Shown piece after piece: positions 49,184-61,400 of a stretch of DNA of 64,000 nucleotides. The notes under the pieces are model-generated. The model saw only the letters and a list, made by a program, of their open reading frames with translations. It did not search any database and was not told the origin of the DNA. Each line of letters opens with the position of its first letter. Within the stretch, counting starts at the first letter, position 1. Source of the stretch: Thermothelomyces thermophilus ATCC 42464 (Eukaryota; Ascomycota; Sordariomycetes; Sordariales; Chaetomiaceae); NCBI RefSeq assembly GCF_000226095.1, contig NC_016472.1:5580001-5644000 (forward strand). The letters run 5' to 3'. The translations under genes were made by a program, and so were the position numbers.

Positions 49184-52100
49184 TATTGCCGGTCATGAAA
49201 GAGAAACAAGTCTCGACTCATCAGCTCCGGCGCCATAGCAGTATCGAATTGAATGGTGTTTACGAAGCCTTTCTGTGCTGGGTGTTGCCTGAAGTTGCGA
49301 AATAAGCCATTGCCAAGCGATAAGGCTGACTCGCATATGGGCTCCAGCAGGCAGGGACGGGAAGTGTGGGGTTTGGGGAGCCCTGTGCGGATTCTCCGTA
49401 TACTACGGATTACTTCGTACTGTAGTTAATCTATAATCCGTACTCCGTACAGTATTGTATTGTACAGTACGTACTCGAGTTGCGGTACCTACGTACGGAG
49501 TAGCCTAGCACAGGTATTCGTAGCCTAGTTCTGCATACTTCATTACTTCCTTCAGTCTCTACGGATTACGCGGTTGAAAGCTTGATGAGTGGCCTGTCAA
49601 CCAACCATGGTAAATCTCGACGCTTACCACAGACAGTGTACACAGTAAGCCGAACGAGAACTCGAATCAGTAACCGGTAACTAACTTTCTGCTGACGCCG
49701 GTTGGCCAAGGATTTTGCTCATTCTCTCCCTTGGGTAAGCAGTGCTTCGAACCTCAACAATCAAGATGGAGTGGCCATGTTCCAATTCTTAAGCTTACCT
49801 AGGTATTCTCTACCTCGATATCATGTTTCATCTCCAGGTTCAATAGGTACGTGCAGACGCGCAGTGTCGGTTGCTAGTGTGTTCGCAACCCACTTCCCTA
49901 CGGGCGGCCCCTTCCAGAAGAAATTGGTATGTATGTATGTACTGATGTACTCCGTACTGTACATAAACTTTCCACACACGGTTCCTTTGCTTGGGCAACT
50001 ACTGTCTCGGCAGTAAGGTAGCAACTTCTTGAGCGGGACCTAAGCCAACCAACACAATCCGTTATCAAACACGAGACTTGATCTGACCAAAAAGCGAAAG
50101 CAGAAGCAAGATACAAAAGAAGACAAACAAACCGGAAAGCCAACGAGATCTGACACGATGAGAACACATATTCTCCAACAGCTCAGCCTGAGTAAGACGT
50201 GCTTGTCATGTTAAGTTGACATGGCCCAGTTCAGTCGAGACACGTCATTGCGCAAACGTTGGAATTAACTAGCCCTTCGCACCGACCCGCCGCCCAAGAC
50301 GGGGTTTCTGTATCAGCACGACATTGAGACCCGGAAAGCGGGATTCATGCACGTCCCCCCTGCGTGTACCTGCGCCACACGGCAGCAGTCCCGGTCTGAT
50401 CCCATCCCGTCTCAAAGCGCAGGCCTCTCGTCTTCAGGCAGACCGTTCTGAATGCTGCACAACAGGGGAGAGGCCCGAGTCCACCACTTGTTTTCTGCAC
50501 AGCAGGTACAGTACGTGCCTGACAGCACAATAAAACTTGGAACTAATCTATGCGCTGGAACAGTGCCGGTCTGCGTGGTCTTCCAAACGCAAAAAATGCG
50601 GGCCCCTGGTTGAGCGGATATACCCGGATTGTGTTAGTGTAGACTTTGCTTCGGCCGAAACCTCTAGGATCCCCCACACTCCCGCATGCCAAGTCCGCCC
50701 GAGAGCCTGGACCGACAGCGCGGGGCCGTGTCTGCCCCGGTTCAAACAGCAGTCTTCTGCCTCGTTGATCAGCCTGTTCTCTCAGACGCAGAGGGTCAAT
50801 GCGTTCCGACTCGACCCCTCCCTACTCCGTAGTTCTGCGACTGCTACCGCCTTGACCAGCGGGGCGGAAAACGGGATTGCTTTCCATTGGCGACCGGCCT
50901 TTGCGCATTGAGGGCATTGACCAAAGCATGGCTTCTTTCGGTCTCTTGCGTCGACGAGTTGCGTCGACGAGCTCTCTTCCTTGCCTCACCTCAATCCCTT
51001 GAGCGAACCGGATGATTTTCTACAAGGGATGGCCAAAACAAAATCCTGCGGAAAACGACCTCCATCTTGAGACCGTGGGCTGTGAGAACTGCGTCAACGG
51101 CCCGCTGCTGGCCAGGTCAATTGCTGCATCACTTTAATCCGCTGTCCTCGCGCGTGCGATGTTGTCCGTCCGGCGCACCCCAGATCGCCAATTCGCCCAA
51201 TGATACGTTGCTGATGGAGGACCAAGCGCCTGCTCGCTAATCTCTCTCTGCCAACTTCACTCGTTCTCTGGGCCGCATCTGTGCTTGAGCCCTGATCTTC
51301 CAAACGCTACCTGCCCTCCCTGCAGCCGGTCTCAATCCTACTGCAAGTCGTTCAGCAGACCCACGGCCCCCTACCCCGGCGGTCGAATCGCGGGTGAACC
51401 CGCACACCTTAAGCAGCCCGATGCCAGTTTATGCTTGCTGCCCCATGCGGCAACTACGGGATCTGCGCTTGTCATAACATGCTCGTCAAGCATCTCACCA
51501 TTCAGAGGCCCGACTGAGGATAGTGTTTGCTTGCGCAGTCGGGGAGACAGACAGAGTTTGGGGAGCGAAGCTGGGTCAGTATTCGTGTCATCGATCTCCC
51601 GGGAGAAGACCGAGTCACGAATCACGCCTAGCGTGGAGAAACTGCCAACAAAAGCAAGCTACCAAAAGAGCCTCTTTCCTGCCGGTACCTTAACAGCTTT
51701 CTGGAATGGCGCTCCTCAATCATAGGTTGGCGCGGAGAGCGTGCTACTGCTGACCATGTGCTGGGAACTTGCTTCTCTCCTGCCGGTCGCCCAACGAGGA
51801 AAAAGAGACCGGAGGCCCTTGATTCTTGGGACTTCATGGCTGGCCTCCCGCCTGCCCGATGGGACAATCTCCTGTCATCCTTAGCGGGGATCGCCATGAT
51901 TACACAAGCTGTTCTTCGGGTGCCGAATCAGAGCTAGTCGTTACCCCTGGCAAAGACACCCACGCCCCCTCACAGTCTCTAGATGATGTGCAGATGTTCT
52001 TCATGCACACCCTTCTCCTCCATGCCTCCCCTCCGCTTAGCCTGCCGTGGCAGCAAGTAAGCCACGCCACCCACACCTGCGGTTGCTTGCGCGTAGTCCA

Positions 52101-54197
52101 CAGGTCAATAGATCAATTTAGTCTTCTGATGTGACCGGAAACAACCGTGGTTGCGTTTGAGTTGGTGGTCTCTGACCAGGCCCATGGTAGAGCTGTCGGC
52201 CCATGGAGCGGCAAGAGACGATCTGTGGCAATATTGAACTCCGCACAATCAACAGTATCCGTCGTCCAAACCCATCCGGATGTCCGTGGCTAGATACTAT
52301 GTTGCCTACCAACTTCGGTCTCGGAGGGCGGCCACTTAGACCAAATGTCACCTACGCAACCACCAATCAATTACATCCCGGAAGCGAAGAGCGTCCTGGT
52401 TCCGGACGATCAACCGAGGGCGCTCGCCCTTCTAGCCCGGATTCTGGGCTTAGAACATGCAATATGGGGCCCGGTCTGCGGGGCCCAAACTGACAAAAGG
52501 AGAGACGTGCATAGCTGGTGTGGTGGCACTTGGGATGTCGCGTTCACCCTGAAGTTCGGGTCGTTCCACCTGCTGGTCACGCCGAGGAGGGCACCATCCG
52601 CTGACATGACCGTGATATTGGCCGCTCGGGGCATCAAAGCATGCTCGCTGTCCGGAGGTCCGGTTGCTGAACAGAGAAGACACCTCGAATCAGGGGAGGA
52701 GGTTCGAACCGAGAGACGGAAAGTGATCACGGTGACAAGACCCCTAACCCACGCGCCACATCACATCACACCTCACCGTGAGGTTTGGGTGTGTAGCGCG
52801 CCCTATCAGCGGCGGCGCCTCTAAAGGATTGTACGAGGCGGTCACGCCGGCCACGCTTTGCCGGCCCTCTACGCTGCGCAGAATGATTGGCCGCGGAGTA
52901 AAGGTAGGGTATATACGAGAAACGTTGAGAAGATGGTCTGCCTCTACGGGAAGACGCCAGGTGATTCCGGGTCTGGAAATTGGATACGTAAGATCACATA
53001 ACCATGATGGCACCAGCGGCCATCCGTCAGTGTCGAAAAAGGCAAAAAGAAATAGATACGGCTTGTTTCTTCTCTCTCGCAACCAAAGAGACACGTACCG
53101 TTCCCATTACTGACTGGCTACCAGACCACTGCGTGAGGTCTACTTGTGCTCTTTGCTCGGATCATGGGGCAGACATGGCAGAACAAGGCAGAACAACATC
53201 CTCCTCGTCCTCCTCGGACGGCCGCCCTCAAACCTCGTTGCTTTCTCCCTATTGCCAGTCCCCCAAACTGTTCGTCATCCACCCAACAAGGGCGCGGCAC
53301 AAGCCGTAGGAAGCTCCCACATTAGCGGCCCTTTCGTCGTCCATTGCACGCCTGCTCTGGCCCGATAGAGAGAAGGAAGAAGAGAGAGAGAGAGAGAGAA
53401 ACAGGAAGGCGGAACAAAAAAAAAAGTACCAGTAGAGACAGGCTGACTAACAGACAGACAGATGAATAAACGAACAGATGCTGCACCTCATCTTCAATGG
53501 ACCTCATGCTCCTCATTTCGCTTGCTGTAACGACTGCTCTGGCTATGTGTGGTTCAGAAGATTAACGCCGCCCGATGTTGCTGGGTTATGTACATATGCG
53601 TGCCAAGGCAGGAAAACAAGGGAAAAGAAAGGAAGACATATGCGGATCAAAGGGGTAAGAGAAGAAGCCTAACAGAAAAGCCAAAGGAAGGAGAAACAAC
53701 TACAGCTCGCTTTGGTTTCCATTTCGTGACTTTCATTACCATAGGTGTAGTGGCGAGCGGGAACAGATGGATGGGTTTCTCGCGGTTTGTGGGTGGATGT
53801 TGGAGGGGTGTTTCGTTTGAGGAAGGTCGCAGATCAAGTCAGAGGGAGGGAGGAGGCATGTGCTCCCGTGTTTCGTAGCCATTGTCCGTTTCCGAAGCCG
53901 ATCAATTCCGTAAACCCGGTTCATTTTGCCGCCGCTAGCCTGTTCGCGGCCTCTCTCTCCCGTCGTTGTCGCCCACCACCGCATCCCTTTGGCCGTAGCT
54001 GGGCCATGTTCCCATGCAGAAACATATGATGGCGACATCAGGTTAAGAGAAGCCCATCCAGTCGGTCCGTCGAGTGGATGGGCAGACAACCCGACGACGT
54101 GGTTCCAGCCCACCCATGCCCAGTCGCAAATAGAGAAGAAAAAAGAATGATGGAAAGAAGAGTGACCCAAAGCCCTTGGGGGTGGATATCGGGTTCC
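49184..54197. other. Gene-poor intergenic region
   Basis: Five kilobases with no supported gene. It contains CTCCGTA/TACGGAG-type words (49394-49503, 49948-49957, 50822-50829), a GA microsatellite (53380-53399) and short A runs. A 160-codon plus-strand ORF (52345-52824) is listed separately at low confidence. No RIP signature is visible, so this is not an obvious transposon graveyard. Confidence 0.55.
52345..52824 (+). CDS. Candidate ORF of 159 residues, unrecognised
   Basis: Starts at ATG 52345 and ends at TAA 52822-52824. The first 60 residues (for example PDDQPRALALLARILGLEHA) have a plausible mixed composition and GC-leaning third positions. The C-terminal third is His/Arg-rich and looks like chance. 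It has no motif I recognise and no intron signals. The opposite strand is also open for about 100 codons, which weakens the case. Reported only as a candidate. Confidence 0.2.
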   Translation: MSPTQPPINYIPEAKSVLVPDDQPRALALLARILGLEHAIWGPVCGAQTDKRRDVHSWCGGTWDVAFTLKFGSFHLLVTPRRAPSADMTVILAARGIKACSLSGGPVAEQRRHLESGEEVRTERRKVITVTRPLTHAPHHITPHREVWVCSAPYQRRRL

Positions 54198-54365
54198 TCA
54201 GCCGCCATGGCACAATGGGCACTCTCCCGGCAGCATGATGTAGCGCTCATGCGGGCCCTTGGGGCACGACTGCTTAGAATTGCCGTCCAGGGAGGTGCGG
54301 AAAAAGTGAGCTCCTGGGTCGACGCAGGAGGTGTAGACGTAGTAATTCTTGGTGAAGTCGCACAT
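54198..54365 (-). CDS. Small cysteine-containing conserved-looking protein (55 residues)
   Basis: ATG at 54365-54363 in context CGCCATGT, stop TGA at 54200-54198. The product begins MCDFTKNYYVYTSC and continues through DPGAHFFRTSLDG, SCPKGPHERYI and ends ECPLCHGG. Cys lie at 2, 14, 34, 49 and 52. The CPLC pair and spaced Cys could bind metal, but that is inference. No signal peptide or membrane segment. The composition, compact motifs and GC-rich third positions look like a real gene, and I remember similar short MC..T..Y.Y..C proteins in Sordariomycetes without known function (unverified). Upstream on the minus strand lie a TA-rich box (54566-54579, about 200 bp before the ATG) and pyrimidine-rich sequence; an intron in the 5' leader ending CTTGCAG (just upstream of the ATG) is possible. 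Confidence 0.65.
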   Translation of the reverse strand: MCDFTKNYYVYTSCVDPGAHFFRTSLDGNSKQSCPKGPHERYIMLPGECPLCHGG

Positions 54366-55311
54366 GGCGAGCAGCTGCAAGTTTGGCAATCCGGAGATGG
54401 TGTTGCTTCAGGGCTAATGGTAGGAGAGTAGCATATATGTAGAACAAGGCTGAGCGTGACAGGCTGTGTGGGGTCTGGACTTGTGACTTGTGAATCAGTA
54501 CTCAACGTTGAACAAGCAGACAGATCCCTGGCGTTGGGTGAGTTCAGATGGGGGGCCTACAGGTAGATATATATATATCAAGGTGTCGCGAAGCAGAGCG
54601 CGAGCGGGCCGCTTGGCGAGGCGGGATCCTCCTGGGATGCAACGGCGGAATGCCCGGGGGGTGGAGGGGGAGGCAAGGTGCTGGATGTTGGCGATGAGAT
54701 GGTCGATGCTGCCAGGCGGGCGAGGAAGGACCCGGAAATCGGCTCCTAGTTATATAAACAACAGAATCAGAGGGAAGGGGGTATATCAGAAAACGGGGCC
54801 ACGAGATATGGGCCCACCCAGGAGGAGTAAGTCGAGGCAGAAGCAGGGCGATGAGGCGTGAATCAAGGATGGGCTATAAGGGACCCCCAAAGCGTGCGAT
54901 ATATTGTGACTCTGCCAACGAAGAATAGGTTCTTGTTTGCTCTGTGGAGGTCGGACCGGAAACAAGAAACAAGAAGCCCAGGATCAATATCCCGAGCCGG
55001 TAGATGGTCCAAGCTGCAAGAGAGCACAAACCGCCGAGCTGCTCACGAGATACGCAGTGAACCGTGGACCAAGACCCCGGCTGTCAGCGAGTTTACGGTG
55101 GCGGGGCGGAGGGTGTCGTCGTCATTTAGGCGCTTGAATCGGGCCCATTAGTGACCGTCATCTTTAGGAAGGTGAGCGACGTGCGTTATCGTCGACGGTG
55201 GGCAGAAAAACGTACGAGACTCGGGTTATCGACAGAGAAGCCCAAATGAGCAATAATAGACTTGAACAGGAAAGAAAGGGATTGGGGGAGTGGGAAAGGA
55301 ACAGAGAAGAA

Positions 55312-55350
55312 GGGGGGGGGGTGCGTGTATGTACGTGTGTATGTGTGCGT
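55312..55350. repeat. G-run followed by GT microsatellite
   Basis: Ten G in a row (55312-55321), then alternating GTGTATGT/GTGTGTG-type repeats to about 55350. Confidence 0.8.
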
Positions 55351-55728
55351 GTGGGCTTGGTAAAGCATATGGCCATGAATTGAGCAAGGGACATGATATA
55401 ACACGCACGCCCCTCCCCCCTCTCCCGACCGACCGGGGCTTGTCCTAAGGGTAAGGAAAACAGGAGACGCTCTGTGTCTGAGGACTACACAAATGTAGCC
55501 ATGATGGGTGGGAGCTGTGGGCACACCACCTCGGCCAAGGACGAGGAGAAAGCCCGAGTGCCAAAGAAGCCGTGGTCGTTCGTAGACACCGGAACCAGGG
55601 CATGCCGCACTGGCCTTGATCCAGGATCTTCGGATGGGACCACATGTGGGGCACGGAGAAAGGCACTTTTCTCGGCTGAGAGCTCTGTGCGTGAACAGCC
55701 TTCGGCGAACGTTTGGAGGTGTACGGAT

Positions 55729-55800
55729 GTGTGTGTGTGGATGTGTGGGTGCGTGGGTGTCTATATGTGTGTGTTTTCTCGCGCGCGTGTAATGTATACA
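55729..55800. repeat. GT-rich microsatellite
   Basis: Imperfect GTGTGTG, GGGTGCGTGGGTGT and GCGCGCGTGT blocks in a row; potentially able to form Z-DNA, which is inference from composition only. Confidence 0.75.
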
Positions 55801-58454
55801 TGTGCCTGTCTGTTTGCTCTGTTGATCGGTCAATGAATGAGACACCAAGAGAAGAAGAATTTCTTTTTCTCTTTTGCAGTTCACTCCAGCGAAGGGGCAG
55901 CCCGAAGGGGGGAAGATCTGACGCGATCACCATTCGACAAAGTGCGCGCGGTGTGGTGCAGACTGTCCCAAATCAAAGGCCCCACGAACGCAGGTCCCTG
56001 AGAAGACAGGTCCCACGAGGCCGGAGAGGGGTGCAAAGAGAGTCCTCTTTTCCGAGCAACGTGTGCATGCTGCGAGGTAAATCCGCGTCTCGCCTCTTCG
56101 GTACAACCTCGCATTGGGGGTGCCCAACGGTTCCTCCGCCAGGACCTGTGGAAGGGGGGGGGGGAGAGTGGGGTGGGAAGGTGAGTGGTGGGGTGACCCC
56201 CCTAGGGGTGGAAAGACGTGCGCAGAAGTTGCACGAGAGGAGGGGAGAGCAATGCCCAGGTTGAATCGCAGTTGGTGGTCCAGGAATGGACAAATGGCCC
56301 CCTTGTCAAAAATGCAATCGATCGACGCCGCTCAGGACCATGATCGAGCTGATCCAGGCGCTCTATCCCTGGTACGGCATTTATCCTTTTTTTTTTGTTC
56401 CTACCTGGAAATGCAAGCCGCAGAGGGGGAGTCGTTCCTTCTAAGCCGGGCGAGGAAAGCCCAAAGGAGCCAGGGGCAGTGAAAGTACTGTAGTGTATGA
56501 GTTTGGGCTTCCCCTTCCCCGATTGTTCCAACACGACCCGCCAAGAGCCCGCCCTGACCCTGTCCGGGTAAGTCCGCAGAAGTACACGGGTACCTGGCAG
56601 CCTGGGTACTTCCTACCACGGATCGCACTCGACGCAACGGAGGCATGGCAGGAGGAGACAAAAAATGGAAGTACCTACAGGTAGTTAGTTCTCCATCCAA
56701 TCTTTAACATTAGCCCGTTGAAGTGCCGCCGCAAGGGACCAACCTGTTGTGGGTGGCATCACTCGCATCCCATCATGAGCTGGGCCTATCTTGGTTCTGC
56801 CTGGTCGAGACACGCTTGTTGGTCACTGGCAATATCCAAAGATATCTGCCGAATCTAGAGGGATGTGGTCTGTACGGATTACTTGAGGTCCATACGTACT
56901 GTACGCAGAACGTTGTGTAGTGGTGGGATGGCCAGCTGACAGTTTTGTCGGTGGGACCGTCGATCCCAGGGCGCCGTTTCAATGGCGTACGCTTGCGCGC
57001 TGCGCGAATAGGCTACTTGCACACATCCGAGGACCCTTGCTTACTGTGTACACTAAGAGCGGGCAAGCCAATGCTGCCATTTACAGGTAAATTGGCCGGT
57101 ACTTTGAGATGCTCGACACTGCATTCCGAATGACCTTCACTGCTTGGTTCTATTGAGAGGTGCTCAATTGGTACAGTCGAGCAGCACAACAAGTGCATAT
57201 AGTGTATGTATTGTTATCATGTGCATACATACCTACATATACATATATGTATACACATACATCCTTACAACCAGGTCTCAGGGAGTGTCAGCTCTGGCAC
57301 TGGCAACGACACGGAGCTGTTGTGGAACGCGGCTTCTCGACGGGTCGCCTGTGGCTTACGCACCCCAAGCCGTGACAGCATCTGATATAACCCCCCACCC
57401 CCACCCGTTACAATTAGTACCAAGGTAGTGTATACAACCCCAAACTTGGATTGATGATCGTGCGCCAATTCGTCTAATTCTGCCTCGGCGCTCCCACGCC
57501 TTAGCTCCGATATTGGCAGCGAAAATACGGCGAGAGGTCCAAGCACAAGGCGCGAAACGCGGGACTGTCACCATGTTTTCATGCAGCCCATACCCCAAGT
57601 TTGTCATTCAGGAAGCAAGATCCGAGTCTGGCTGTCCCTTGAAGAATCGGCGGGAACGAGCTTTTTGAGCGGCAGCAACTGGAGCGCTTTGTGCCTGCTG
57701 CAGAGACGGATTCTGTTTCAACGAGCTAAGGCAACTCATCAGGTACCTAAGGCAGGTGTAAAAGCACACTTACCAGGGTAGGGAATAATCTTGCCCCAGT
57801 ACGAAGTAGTGGTAGCCCAGTGTACTTTTTTCGCCCCCGACTGGGGCCGCTGAACATCGCGCTGTGCGGCTCATACTAAGAAGTCTAATTGTGCACAGGC
57901 AAGGGCTAGCGCTCCAGAGAGCGCGCGGCGAGCGCTCCGCCAGATCGATGCAAGCCTTAGCACGAGTCTGGAACTGCACACACAGTTCATTGGACGGTGA
58001 AGAAGCTCGGCTTTCGGAGCGAAGGCACGTCCTCTTCTTCTTTATTTTCTGTTTTGTTTTGGCAGACGGACTCGAAAATTACCCGGCACTGGCGTAATTG
58101 CAACCTGGAATGCAGCGATCGTGTGCCGGTATTGGACCAAACGTGTGCCTGCAGTTTGTTCTTGACATTGTCGGAAGCGCTCCGTGCGAGGTCCGGATTT
58201 CCCAAAACGGCGGGACGATCGGCAGGTCCAAGTTTGAAGCAGGATTCCCCACACGGGCGGCGGATCATTTAGGACCCCTCCCGACTCGAAACCCCGGTAC
58301 AGTGGGGACGGTCTCACCCTGGCTCGCCCTCCTCAGCTCCAGGTTGGCAGGTGGGCGTATGGAGAACGGTCCGGCGCACTTGCAGCCGTTAGCAATGCAA
58401 GTGTACGCAGTAACTAGTGTGCTATGTGTAATCCGTATACACACCAAGGTACTT

Positions 58455-58488
58455 GATGTATGTATGTATGTATGTACGTACATACATC
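58455..58488. repeat. GTAT microsatellite ending in a 20-bp perfect palindrome
   Basis: Five or so TATG units lead into a palindrome centred between 58477 and 58478 (ATGTATGTAC on the left arm, its complement on the right). Confidence 0.85.
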
Positions 58489-61400
58489 GAGAACACACCA
58501 TGGCGTGCTATGTTTAGGGCCGTGTAGTTTAATTCAGGCATGTGCGCACACGACGGAGTATGGTGTTCTCCCGCTCCGTCGGCTACACAGCGATTGTGTC
58601 CTCGTTTGACGAGCATAACACCTTGGGGCCACTTGATGGGTGTATTTGTGTGGAGACGGCCGCTTGAGATGCTGCTGCTGTTTACGGAGTGCCCCAGGTG
58701 CCGTTGCCTGTCCATAATGACCGTAATATAGGCCAATAGTACGGAGCCTTAGATAGGAGGGCGCCAGGCATGGAGCTAACAAGTTGACGAGTAGCGTTGG
58801 AATGCTCTACAAAGCACCTGCTGCTGTTTCACCACTTAAATCAAACCGCTCGGTCAGCATCGTGCCTTTACTGGCCGTGATCAGCTGGGCCGGCCGCGAC
58901 TGATGACGCCGATGGGAATGTTGGACACCTGAGACCCGCCCGCCTATCGCGGATAATGAGATGTGGTATGTATAGTTCCAGAGTGCGTATGTAGTGTACC
59001 TCCTCACTTATGTATGTACATAAGTATATACACAATGCATGCATATAAGCAGGGAACTAAAGGCCCGGTGGCTGCTAGTTGAGAGCGACCACACCGCTTC
59101 TCGTACCTGTAGCCAACTACGGCATTACAAGTATCATTGGCATTGCTCGAGACTCTTGGCCTTTGTATGGGGCATATCTGCGGTTACGAGGCCTTACGAC
59201 CCTCCCTGTTTTCACGATCACGGGCGAAGTTCATCATCCGCCACACCAGGAATCCCCGGTTCCCGGATTCCCGGATCCGGTGGCCGGCCTGCTCGAAGAT
59301 CTGGAGAGATCCTGCCGCCATCCGACTTAGTGCGCAATGGGAAACCCACGCAAAGTAACGGGCTAGGGCAATCGCAATCGCGTTAGCAATCGCACAGATC
59401 GTTATGACGAGATCCGTTTCGTACAATGTCGCAGCATTCCACATTCGGCAGTCGGCCAGTCGAAATGCGGCGAGGACGTGACGGCGTTTGTCGCATGCGT
59501 TTGACCGATTCGGGTAGGCCGTACATTTGTGTTTAGCGCACTACAGTACATATATAGTACGCACAGTAGTATACTTCACTACACCGTACACTAGAAGTAG
59601 CTAGTGTATGCTGCTACAGCAAGTCAACGGTTGTGTACGGGCTGTAAACCTACATTACGCCGATGCACCCTTTAAGCTTGATTCCCAGATCCGGGTTTCA
59701 TGCTTTGGTGGTCAGGCGCGCTTAGGATACCTGATCTTTGGCATTGTGCCTTGGGCAGGAATGAACACCACACATTCTCTTTCCAAAAACGTGCAACATT
59801 TCCCGTTGGCGGATCCAATCACGCCGTTTTCGGCTACTCGGCAGCGAACCCCTGCCCCGGCCCTCGACGAGCACTCGTGGCCAAGAGACAAGCTTGTCCC
59901 TGGCCATCACAGTTCCACCCACTCAGAGAGAGGTTCCAACCAGATCGCTACTCGCCGTTGACAGCAAGTCGGTCCCCACCCAGTTCCTTCGCTAATAACC
60001 CAGCCTGAGCAGAATCTGACCTGTGTCACGAATTGGAGAACAGCGGATATTGACGATGCTTCGGAAATGAGAGCAGGCAACCCCCTTTGTTGCTCCCCAC
60101 ACGGAGCGGCGACGACAGCAAGGGAACTTTCGTCTGTTTTCTCCTGTTCCCCCACCTGCGTCTCCCAAGTTGAGACCTCGGCCTGCGACGTCGATTTAAA
60201 GCGTAAAGACCACCACACCCAAGAAAAGAGTAGCGCCCACTAATATTCGGCTATTATTAATGTTGCTCGAATAGTGGCCATCCTGGAATTGGTCATGCCA
60301 CTGCCAGATCTGGGTACCAGGTCTTTCGGCCTACCAGGCGAAGGAGGATCTTGAGGAGGGCTACGCCCTTGGGCTGCGACCACTTGTAGGCCGGCGAGAG
60401 TCTGGTTTGAACCATCCATCTGATCATTTCCCCGGCCCCATCAAGTCGCGGAGCTCTTTCGCCGCCACAACCTCGGACACGAGCGCTCTGCACAAACCGC
60501 TCCGCCGAGCTATTTCCTTGCCCCAATTCAAAATGGCTTGATGGACCCTGTACGATTCCATCATACAGCGGTAAAAAAATGTCCCCAGTAGGTTTCTAAT
60601 AATCCCGGGGCAAGCTCACCTGCAGAACACGCTCGACATATGGGAGCAACACAATAACCACCTACGCTGCAGCATACCGACTGCATTCTTACTCTCCCAC
60701 CCTTTGCCCTCTTTCGATCACTTTTTACCCCTAATTATCTAGAAGAAACAGAGAGATGTCGTCATCCGCCGCGTCTCATTTTACCTAGTGTGCGGCCCGG
60801 AGATTGAAACAAGAGCTCTCGAGACTCAAGGAGTTCATGTCCAGATAATTATTCACACGGGCAAGAAGGCTCAGGCACAAATGGCAAGTTCGCAGCCGGG
60901 CAAAATACCATGCTGCCCACTGCTCGGCGGTGCTAGCTCCCTAGGCGACTGATCAAGATGGTATCCACTCCCTATGACCAATTCGTTCGCAGTGTCTGGG
61001 GTGGTGCTTAGTGGTCATCGTGAAGTGCTGGAAGTGGGCCGGCATAAGTGGATGGATCTTGAATCTCACCATGTCTGATTCTGCACCTGTATGGGGTATA
61101 GGTACTAATTTCGCCCTTTAATTAACTACACTGTAGGTGGTACGCTTCTTTCCACCAGCCCTGTTTTAGACTCTGTCCGATGCAGCAAACACTCCTAGAG
61201 ATGTTATCGAATTAGTTTCCACGAGATAGCCCGTAGAGATATACTTGCTAACACAACAGTGTGTGATCAGGTTCATATATACAGCGAGACACTCAAGACC
61301 GCACATCAATAATACGATCTGACCTCGACTTGTCTTATATTTGGGTACCTGTTATCTCCGTATTTTGCCTCGTCTTCTATCTCTTATTCTCAGCTCCAGG

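Noticed and set aside
52680-52760. tRNA-like GGTTCGAACC box
   Set aside because: Neither strand gives a matching T-stem or acceptor stem around it.
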